DNA from: Paraburkholderia sp. PREW-6R
Lineage (GTDB): Bacteria > Pseudomonadota > Gammaproteobacteria > Burkholderiales > Burkholderiaceae
Assembly (NCBI RefSeq): GCF_039621805.1
Contig: NZ_CP155073.1
Span: 3,389,606-3,453,605, forward strand
Reading direction: 5' to 3'
DNA: 64,000 nt
The stretch's first letter is position 1, and every line of letters starts with the position of its first letter. The notes under the pieces were generated by a model that worked only from the letters and a program-made list of their open reading frames with translations, searched no databases and was not told the origin of the DNA. This document shows, piece by piece, positions 57,798 through 64,000 of the stretch. The translations under genes and the position numbers were made by a program.

Positions 57798-58484
57798 ATG
57801 CGACTCCTTCTGATCGAAGATGACCGCCCCATCGCACGCGGCATCCAAAGCAGTCTCGAACAAGCCGGCTTTACTGTCGACATGGTCCACGACGGCATCT
57901 TTGCCGAACAGGCCCTCACGCAAAACCGCCACGAGCTGGTGATCCTCGACCTGGGACTGCCGGGTATCGACGGCATGACGCTGCTCTCGCGTTTCCGTCA
58001 GAGCAATCGCCACACTCCGGTGATCATCCTCACGGCGCGCGACGAGTTGAACGACCGCGTTCAAGGCCTGAATTCCGGCGCCGACGACTACATGCTGAAG
58101 CCGTTCGAGCCCACTGAACTCGAAGCCCGTATCCGCGCAGTGATGCGCCGCAGCGGTCCGCATGGCGACATGCCGCGTCCGGAAGTATCGCTGGGCGGTG
58201 TACGCCTGTCCGGCGTCGATCGCCGCATCTTCAACGACGACAAGCCGCTCGAACTGTCGCCGCGTGAATTCGCCGTGCTTGAAATGCTGTTGCTGCGCCA
58301 CGGCCGCGTGGTCAGCAAAGCGCAACTGCAAGATCACCTCACGCACTTTGGCGGCGACCTCGGCGACACCGCGATCGAAGTCTACGTGCATCGCGTGCGC
58401 AAGAAGCTGGAAAACTGCCGTGTCGAGATCGTCACGGTGCGCGGCTTCGGTTACCTGTTGCAGGAAATCCGTCAGGCCGCATAA
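57798..58484 (+). CDS. OmpR-family response regulator (TctD/QseB-like)
   Basis: This 228-residue regulator has a receiver domain with phospho-acceptor Asp51 (LVILDLGLPG), acidic pocket (IEDD) and Lys in MLKPFEP, then a winged-helix DNA-binding domain (LSPREFAVLEMLLLRHGRVVSKAQLQDHL... YVHRVRKKLE). It is followed by its histidine kinase on the same strand. TctD-type systems often sense tricarboxylates, but the signal here is unknown. Confidence 0.93.
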   Translation: MRLLLIEDDRPIARGIQSSLEQAGFTVDMVHDGIFAEQALTQNRHELVILDLGLPGIDGMTLLSRFRQSNRHTPVIILTARDELNDRVQGLNSGADDYMLKPFEPTELEARIRAVMRRSGPHGDMPRPEVSLGGVRLSGVDRRIFNDDKPLELSPREFAVLEMLLLRHGRVVSKAQLQDHLTHFGGDLGDTAIEVYVHRVRKKLENCRVEIVTVRGFGYLLQEIRQAA

Positions 58485-58618
58485 TCGTCATGAAGGCCGC
58501 GATCCATTTTGCGGCCTGACGGCGCCGGGCCGGCGCAGCGCACCCGGTGCGCCATTCGTCGGCGTCGGCGAATTTTCACGGCGCCTCGCGCCGTTGCCCC
58601 TTTTCCGCGCGTTCGATC

Positions 58619-60124
58619 ATGCCCCAGCCGGCCGCCAATAGTTTGCGCCGCACGCTGCTGCGGCGCCTCGCTGCTCCCCTTTCGCTGCTCGCGCTGATGA
58701 GCGGCCTGATCGCCTACTGGCTTGCGTGGCAGTACACACAGCACGTGGTCGACCGGTCGCTTGCCGATCTCGCCACCGCGATTTCCAAACAGATCCAGAT
58801 TGCCGGCCCGGACGCCAGAGTGGCCGTGCCGCCGCTGGCCCAGGCCATGTTCTCGGACCCGGTGGAGCATCTCGTCTACCGGATCAGCAACGGCGATACC
58901 GAAATTGCCGGCGATCACAATCTGCCGCTGCAGGGCACCAGCGTGCGTCGCATGCATTACGCGTATGTGTTTGAGACACAGCACGAGGGCGTGACCGTGC
59001 GTGTCGCCCAGGTGCGGGTCGACCAGCCGACCGGCAATCCGATCGTCGTGGAAGTGGGTCAACCGGTGCACCACCGGTTTCGCATCGCGGCTGAATTTCT
59101 GGTGGCGATCATGATGCCGCTGCTATTGCTGCTGCTCGCGGGCTGGGTCATCGTATGGCGGGTGGTCAACCAGCAGCTCAATCCTTTGACCGATCTTGCC
59201 GACTCGCTCAATCGGCAGACGCACACGTCGCTCGAACCGGTTGACGAAACCTATGTGCCCGTCGAAATCAGGCCGCTGACAGGTGCGCTCAACGCGCTGC
59301 TCGGCCGGCTGAAAACCGCGCTCGACGGCCAGCGCAAATTCATCGCGGATGCCGCGCATCAACTGCGCACGCCGCTCACCGCCGTCAAGCTGCATGCCGA
59401 GCAGGCTGCCGTGGCGCGCGATCCGCAGCAAACGCTCGTCGCCGTGCGTGAATTGCGTGCCGCCGCGGACCGCGCGGTGCGCCTTTCGAATCAACTGCTT
59501 TCGCTCGCGCGCGCCGAACCGGGCGAGCAGGCCGCGCGCTTTGTTAACGTGGACATGGCGGCGCTGGCTTTCGATACGGGCGCGGAATGGGTGCCGCGCG
59601 CGTTGGCGTCGCACGTCGACCTGGGTTTTCAGCGTCTCGACGATCCGGAGAACGAATACGCGTTGATGGCGCGTGGCAATCCGGTGCTGCTGCACGAGGT
59701 GATTGCGAATCTATTGGACAACGCGCTCAAGTACGTGCCGCCGTCGCGCTTCGACGGCGGCCGGATTACGGTTACGGTCTCGCAAAACGTCTACAACGAG
59801 GTGCGCATGGCCGAAATTATCGTGGAAGACAATGGACCCGGTGTACCGAGCCCGCAGCAGCCTGATCTGTTCAAACGGTTTTTCCGCGGCGACGGTCAGA
59901 GTGATGCCGGCGTGGATAGCGGCGCGGGCCTCGGTCTCGCAATCGTCCACGACATCATGGTGCTGCATCACGGTAGCGTGCATTACGAAGATGCGCCCGA
60001 AGGCGGCGCACGTTTCATCGTGCGTATTCCGGTGGTGAGCGCAACCGTGCAAACCTCGCGCGATGATGAAGCGCATCGGCGTCTGGCAAAAAAATCGGCG
60101 CATTCGGCGCCGATTGACTTGTAG
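58619..60124 (+). CDS. sensor histidine kinase (TctE-like)
   Basis: This 501-residue kinase has a first membrane helix at about 18-38, a periplasmic sensor of about 120 residues (40-160), a second helix at about 158-181, HAMP-like linker, the H-box FIADAAHQLRTPL with His247, and the ATP-binding domain (N box NLLDNALKYV, G1 VEDNGPGV, G2 GAGLGLAIV). The ATG at 58619 is preferred to an upstream GTG at 58547. Its last codons overlap a minus-strand terminator for the next gene. Confidence 0.92.
   Translation: MPQPAANSLRRTLLRRLAAPLSLLALMSGLIAYWLAWQYTQHVVDRSLADLATAISKQIQIAGPDARVAVPPLAQAMFSDPVEHLVYRISNGDTEIAGDHNLPLQGTSVRRMHYAYVFETQHEGVTVRVAQVRVDQPTGNPIVVEVGQPVHHRFRIAAEFLVAIMMPLLLLLLAGWVIVWRVVNQQLNPLTDLADSLNRQTHTSLEPVDETYVPVEIRPLTGALNALLGRLKTALDGQRKFIADAAHQLRTPLTAVKLHAEQAAVARDPQQTLVAVRELRAAADRAVRLSNQLLSLARAEPGEQAARFVNVDMAALAFDTGAEWVPRALASHVDLGFQRLDDPENEYALMARGNPVLLHEVIANLLDNALKYVPPSRFDGGRITVTVSQNVYNEVRMAEIIVEDNGPGVPSPQQPDLFKRFFRGDGQSDAGVDSGAGLGLAIVHDIMVLHHGSVHYEDAPEGGARFIVRIPVVSATVQTSRDDEAHRRLAKKSAHSAPIDL
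60088..60115 (-). terminator. terminator of the SET gene, antisense inside the kinase gene
   Basis: The stem AATCGGCGC / GCGCCGATT has a 5-base loop and is preceded on the plus strand by seven As, giving a U-tract on the minus strand. It lies about 74 bases past the SET gene stop, within the last 12 codons of the kinase, where it encodes KKSAHSAPI. Confidence 0.85.
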
Positions 60125-60188
60125 AGGCTGTTGCACCAGTCGCCGCCCTGCGCTCATTCGTGTGAGCGGCCCGGACAGCCGAGCGCGT

Positions 60189-60710
60189 TCATTTCTTCGC
60201 TTTTTTCGACGGCGCCTTGGTCTTCTTCGCCGTCTTGCCGGCTTTGGCCGCGCTCTTCGCTTTCTCCGGCGGTGCGAGCATCGTGCCGCGGCACTTGCGC
60301 GCGCCGCAACGGCATTCGTATTCCTTCTTCAATTTCTTCGTTTGACGAGCGTCGATCACGAGGCCGTAGTCGTAAAAGACTTCCTCGCCCTGCTCGATAT
60401 CGCGAAGCGCATGCACGTACACGCGGCCGTCGATTTCCTCGGCCTCGCAGTTCGGCGCGCAAGAATGGTTGATCCACCGCGCGCTGTTGCCATTCACCTT
60501 ACCGTCGATAACCTTGCCGCTATCGAGCGCAAAGTAGAAGGTATGGTTCGGTTCGGCCGGATTATGCGGATGACGGCGCAATGCTTCTTTCCAGGAAATC
60601 CGCTCGCCCTTGTATTCGATCAGCCGCTCACCGGCCTTGATCGGTTCGACGGCAAACACGCCCTTGCCGTGCACACCCGAACGACGCACGGCGATCCTGC
60701 GTGAACTCAT
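60189..60710 (-). CDS. SET-domain lysine methyltransferase-like protein with post-SET zinc motif and basic tail
   Basis: This 173-residue protein has a full SET domain: GKGVFA near residue 15, SAM-binding RWINHSCAPNC at 79-88, and active-site tyrosine in VFYDYG at 111-116. A post-SET zinc motif CRCGARKC at 133-140, together with Cys84, could hold a zinc ion. The last 25 residues are Lys/Ala/Pro-rich (AKSAAKAGKTAKKTKAPSKK...), like a histone H1 tail. SET proteins transfer methyl groups from SAM to lysines. The target in a bacterium is unknown and could be a nucleoid protein. The ATG at 60710 is used because the family begins there. Confidence 0.85.
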   Translation of the reverse strand: MSSRRIAVRRSGVHGKGVFAVEPIKAGERLIEYKGERISWKEALRRHPHNPAEPNHTFYFALDSGKVIDGKVNGNSARWINHSCAPNCEAEEIDGRVYVHALRDIEQGEEVFYDYGLVIDARQTKKLKKEYECRCGARKCRGTMLAPPEKAKSAAKAGKTAKKTKAPSKKAKK

Positions 60711-60802
60711 TGAATGAATCCTTGTGAAGTACTGGGATGAAATCCGGCGGCCGGCAGAATGACCCGCGTCTGACGCGCTGCTTTTTCCGACTCGAATAGC
60801 AA

Positions 60803-60827
60803 ACGCGGCGCCTTGGGAGCGCCGCGT
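60803..60827 (-). terminator. hairpin between the Old Yellow Enzyme and SET genes
   Basis: The perfect 9-bp stem ACGCGGCGC / GCGCCGCGT has a 7-base loop. Read on the minus strand it ends in GTTTGC, a short T-run, so it may be a weak terminator after the upstream gene. Confidence 0.45.
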
Positions 60828-60928
60828 CGACCGGCGGCGCACACGCGCCACAACCGGCATCCTACACGCTGAATATGGCTTCCTTCAACCGTCTACAGGA
60901 CGTGTGCGGGGCGGTCACCCCGCGAGCT

Positions 60929-62041
60929 TCAACGTTGTCCGAACGAGATGTCGCCAAACAGTGCTTTCTGCTCGCGCGGTTGCGAGCGCCAGTACTGCGG
61001 CGGCGCTTCGACGGTCGCGCCCAGTTGCGCGGCGGCATGCCACGGCCAGCGCGGGTTGTACAGCAGCGCGCGCGCCAACGCGATCAGATCGGCGTCGCCC
61101 TCTTCGATCAGTTGCTCGGCATGCAGCGGATCGGTAATCAGTCCGACGCCGATTGTCGTGAGGCCTGTCGCCTGTTTGACCGCGCGTGCAAACGGAATCT
61201 GATAGCCCGGCTCAAGCGGGATTTTTTGCAACGGCGAGACGCCGCCCGACGACACATCGATCCAGTCGCAGCCGCGCTTCTTCAATTCCTGGGCAAACGC
61301 GATCGTGTCTTCGAGGGCCCAACCGCCTTCGACCCAATCGGTTGCGGACACCCGCACGCCAACCGGTTTGTCGGCGGGAAACGCGGCGCGCACGATATCG
61401 AAAATCTCCAGCGGAAAACGCATGCGATTTTCGAGCGAACCACCGTAGTCGTCCGTGCGTTGATTCGCGAGCGGCGAGAGAAACTGATGCAGCAGATAGC
61501 CGTGCGCCGCGTGAACTTCGAGCGCGTCGATGCCCAGGTGTGCCGCACGTCTTGCCGATGAAGCGAAGGCTTCGCGAATACGGTTGAGTCCGGGTGTATC
61601 GAGCGCCAGTGGCGGCTCCTCGCCGGCTTTGTGCGGCAACGCGGAGGGTGCATGCGGCAGCCAGCCGCCCTGCGATACCGGAATCAGCTGACCGCCTTCC
61701 CACGGCACATGGCTCGATGCCTTGCGCCCTGCATGCGACAACTGCATCGCCACCTTGATATGCGAATGCTTGCGGATCGCGGCGAGCACCGGCACGAGCG
61801 CTTCTTCGGTCGAGTCGTCCCACAAACCGAGATCGCCCGGTGTGATCCGCCCGTCCGGTTCCACAGAAGTTGCCTCAATGCACAACATGCCTGCGCCGGA
61901 CAACGCCAGGCTGCCGAGGTGAATCATGTGCCATGCGGTCGCCTCGCCGCGCTCGGCGGAGTACTGACACATTGGCGACACGACGATGCGATTGGGGAGC
62001 GTCACGCTACGCAGCGTGAGCGGAGAGAAAAGCGCGCTCAT
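60929..62041 (-). CDS. NADH:flavin oxidoreductase (Old Yellow Enzyme, YqjM/NamA-like)
   Basis: This 370-residue FMN barrel enzyme has the YqjM-type N-terminus (LRSVTLPNRIVVSPMCQYSAERGEA, with the FMN-tuning Cys), AMQLSHAGRKAS and substrate-binding His pair in EVHAAHGYLLHQFLSPLANQRTDDYGGSLENRMRFPLEI. It would reduce activated C=C bonds of enones or similar. The ATG at 62041 is supported by the family start. Confidence 0.93.
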   Translation of the reverse strand: MSALFSPLTLRSVTLPNRIVVSPMCQYSAERGEATAWHMIHLGSLALSGAGMLCIEATSVEPDGRITPGDLGLWDDSTEEALVPVLAAIRKHSHIKVAMQLSHAGRKASSHVPWEGGQLIPVSQGGWLPHAPSALPHKAGEEPPLALDTPGLNRIREAFASSARRAAHLGIDALEVHAAHGYLLHQFLSPLANQRTDDYGGSLENRMRFPLEIFDIVRAAFPADKPVGVRVSATDWVEGGWALEDTIAFAQELKKRGCDWIDVSSGGVSPLQKIPLEPGYQIPFARAVKQATGLTTIGVGLITDPLHAEQLIEEGDADLIALARALLYNPRWPWHAAAQLGATVEAPPQYWRSQPREQKALFGDISFGQR

Positions 62042-62115
62042 GAATGGATCCCAGTGAAAGCCCGACAGCAAACGAGCATAGCACCGCGAGTGATTTACTG
62101 CAGGTGCGGCGGGCG

Positions 62116-62835
62116 TCAGGGCTTCGACTGCGCTTCCACCTGATCGAGCCATTCGCCGAACATCCGGCGCGCGGCCGCTTCCATCGTCGGGCCCAACTGT
62201 GCGGTCTCGGCGCGCAGCCGGCGCGCGTCGATACCATGCGCGACGAGTTCGCCCGCGTTGCCGATCAGCCAGGGCTCGAAGCGGTCAGCGCGAATCTCCG
62301 GATGACATTGCAGGCCGAGCACATGATCGCCCCACGCGAACGCCTGGTTCTCGCACGCGGGTGTGGATGCCAGAAGCGTGGCGTTGTCGGGCAGGTCGAA
62401 CGTGTCGCCATGCCAATGCAACATGGAAGTCTGCGCCCCGTCCAGATGACGAAGCGGCGACGCGCGCCCGGCGTCAGTCAGCGTGAGGGGCGTCCAGCCC
62501 AGCTCGGTGCGCCCGGACGGATAAACCCGTGCGCCGAGCGCGCGCGCGATCAGTTGCGCGCCGAGGCAGATGCCCAGCGTGGGCAAGCCGGCCGCAATGC
62601 GCTTTTCGATCAGCGAAAGAAGCGGCACTAGCGTGGGGTAAAGATCGTCGTCGGCCGCGCTGATCGGACCGCCCAGCACGACCATCAGCGACGCCGAAAC
62701 CGGGTCGGGCGCCTCGATTCGCGCAAAGCCCACGTCGAGATAACGGACGAGGCGGCCGCGTTCACCGAGCTCCAGCTCAAGACTGCCCAGATCCTCGAAG
62801 TGCACGTGGCGAATGGCCAGAACTTCGCGATTCAT
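62116..62835 (-). CDS. class I glutamine amidotransferase-like protein (GMP synthase-like)
   Basis: This 239-residue protein has the nucleophile elbow GICLGAQ with Cys90 and the catalytic His-Glu in LQCHPE. Stand-alone proteins of this type hydrolyse glutamine or related gamma-glutamyl amides (for example gamma-glutamyl-putrescine) rather than serving a fixed synthase. No amidotransferase partner is adjacent. It is co-oriented with the Old Yellow Enzyme gene, 74 bases upstream of it. Confidence 0.88.
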   Translation of the reverse strand: MNREVLAIRHVHFEDLGSLELELGERGRLVRYLDVGFARIEAPDPVSASLMVVLGGPISAADDDLYPTLVPLLSLIEKRIAAGLPTLGICLGAQLIARALGARVYPSGRTELGWTPLTLTDAGRASPLRHLDGAQTSMLHWHGDTFDLPDNATLLASTPACENQAFAWGDHVLGLQCHPEIRADRFEPWLIGNAGELVAHGIDARRLRAETAQLGPTMEAAARRMFGEWLDQVEAQSKP

Positions 62836-62979
62836 CGACCCGTTCCACCTTCAGGTTGACTAAAGACTTGCCGCAAGGCGGCGCCGGCCGGGTGACGGGC
62901 GAACAACAGATGCCGCACGCCGCAGCCGGCTTGGCAGTGTAGCGGATTGTCCGGAAACAGCCCGCCTGAAAGCACCGGA

Positions 62980-63618
62980 TTATTGGGCGAAGATCTTCCA
63001 GGTCTTTTTCTGGGTGGTGACGTCAGCGGCTTCGTACACCGAACAGTCGAGACGCAGATCCGTATCCAGCATGTTCAGGTCGAGCAGCGCGCAATGGTGC
63101 GGCGTCTTCTTCGGATTCTTGCTCGGCTCGAAATGTGTGCACGTCAAACACATGCGGTGCGGCGGAATCGTGCCTTGCGCTTCGAGCTGATGGACGGTCT
63201 TGAGTAGCGTACGGTAGAACACGGCCTGTTCATCGTCACGCAACGTGCCGACAGCCTTGGCCAGAAAGTCCGGCCACTGCGCGGCGCGCTTGGCTGCCGT
63301 GCGGCCACGAGCCGTCAGGCGAACGGCGAGGGCACGGCCGTCGTCGAGGGCACGACGCTTTTCGACCAGACCTTTGGTCTCGAGCGTGCTGACTGCGTCA
63401 CTGGTCGTCGCGGCGGTCAACGCTGTTTCGCGCGCGATTTCGCCAAGACGCATCGGGCCTTTGCGCTGCATCAGCAGGACGAGGATTTCGCCTTGAGTCG
63501 GCGTCAGGCCCGCGCCCTCCGCCCATTCCCAAGCCTGGCTCCGCATTGCCGTGCTCAATCGCAATAGGCTGTGGGTCACTCGCCCGGTTGCCTGTTCTCC
63601 GTATACGCCTTCGCTCAT
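62980..63618 (-). CDS. MarR-family regulator with a four-cysteine C-terminal extension
   Basis: This 212-residue protein has a winged-helix MarR core (residues about 14-150, with MRLGEIARETALTAATTSDAVSTLETKGLVEKRRALDDGRA). An unusual tail of about 60 residues carries CX2C at 157-160 and further Cys at 176 and 192. The even spacing (15 residues each) suggests a metal or redox site. MarR proteins typically sense phenolic compounds or oxidants. It may regulate the neighbouring amidotransferase and flavin reductase genes. Confidence 0.85.
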   Translation of the reverse strand: MSEGVYGEQATGRVTHSLLRLSTAMRSQAWEWAEGAGLTPTQGEILVLLMQRKGPMRLGEIARETALTAATTSDAVSTLETKGLVEKRRALDDGRALAVRLTARGRTAAKRAAQWPDFLAKAVGTLRDDEQAVFYRTLLKTVHQLEAQGTIPPHRMCLTCTHFEPSKNPKKTPHHCALLDLNMLDTDLRLDCSVYEAADVTTQKKTWKIFAQ

Positions 63619-64000
63619 AGTATTCGATTGGTTTATTTACAGCTCTGGTGCGACGCCAGCTTACTGCTTCCAGCGACATCCGTAGCCTGTGTGGGGTGGC
63701 CTCGTCCCACTGCGAACGGGACGGTTTGTACTATCTCAAAAATTTACCGCCTTGGAAAAACCAGAAGCGGCGAAAACGACATTCTATGCGAGAGCGGCGA
63801 ATCGTACAGCTAACTTATTCAACGCAAGCTGTGGATAACCATGGGAAAACATAAGGAATGACAGGCGGCGCATTCCGGAAAACCTTTGCGCCCCTCCTGC
63901 TTACTCAAAGTTACTCTATCAGTGCCGATTTGTAAGCGCTCCAATTGACGCAACTGACAGCTTACGCAGCGCTTTGACTTTGCAGGGAATTATTCAGTTG
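63619..64000. other. non-coding end of window with a DnaA-box-like sequence
   Basis: The last 382 bases hold the MarR gene leader and a perfect TGTGGATAA (63830-63838), the reverse of the DnaA-box consensus. Short frames on the plus strand have no ribosome site or recognisable family. Confidence 0.45.

Overview
The window looks like an origin-proximal stretch of the main chromosome of a Burkholderia-type beta-proteobacterium, most likely Paraburkholderia. This rests on the high G+C content, the gene neighbourhood (mnmG-rsmG-parA-parB next to atpIBEFHAGDC), two perfect universal parS sites (TGTTTCACGTGAAACA), and the protein families present (PutA with a ribbon-helix-helix domain, paired Liv transporters, phhAB). 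It is an inference from gene order and sequence features, not from a database search. No rRNA, tRNA, insertion sequence, prophage or CRISPR array was seen.

Layout. (1) 1-11.3 kb, plus strand: a compact specialised lipid or polyketide-like operon. It encodes a double-hotdog dehydratase, a KASIII-like condensing enzyme, a four-helix membrane protein, a stand-alone malonyl/acyl transferase, a complete tripartite RND efflux pump (lipoprotein adaptor, pump, lipoprotein outer-membrane channel) and a Baeyer-Villiger monooxygenase. Stops and starts overlap through most of it. This is the most novel-looking locus here. (2) 11.4-24.7 kb: housekeeping genes, namely a LivK-type binding protein, trifunctional putA, a small membrane protein, priA, hemE, a PheC-like periplasmic protein and an acyl-CoA synthetase. 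(3) 24.8-37.7 kb, minus strand: the F1Fo ATP synthase operon, then parB-parA-rsmG-mnmG. (4) 37.9-49.9 kb, minus strand: two branched-chain-amino-acid-type ABC transporters. The first has a natural LivM-LivG fusion and two tandem paralogous binding proteins. The second has a LivF whose Walker A lysine is replaced by arginine. (5) 50-64 kb: a GMC oxidoreductase, mmsA with a divergent LysR regulator, a CYTH protein, an Lrp/AsnC regulator divergent from phhAB, a TctD/TctE-like two-component system, a eukaryotic-style SET-domain protein with a lysine-rich tail, an Old Yellow Enzyme, a glutamine amidotransferase and a MarR protein with a four-cysteine tail.

The most interesting regulatory DNA is built into hairpins. 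One parS site lies at the centre of a perfect 32-bp palindrome with a U-tract at the end of liv operon 1, so it may serve as both centromere and terminator. The putA upstream region carries an inverted pair of GTTGCA PutA boxes in a hairpin that also resembles a terminator for transcripts coming from priA. The terminator of the SET gene lies antisense inside the last codons of the neighbouring histidine kinase. The two longest gaps in the atp operon share a 19-nt element.

How the genes work together: proline (putA), phenylalanine (phhAB, PheC-like protein), branched-chain or related compounds (liv systems, mmsA) and acyl-CoA activation suggest a soil bacterium with broad amino-acid catabolism. 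The first operon would make and export a small acyl-derived product whose structure cannot be read from the sequence.
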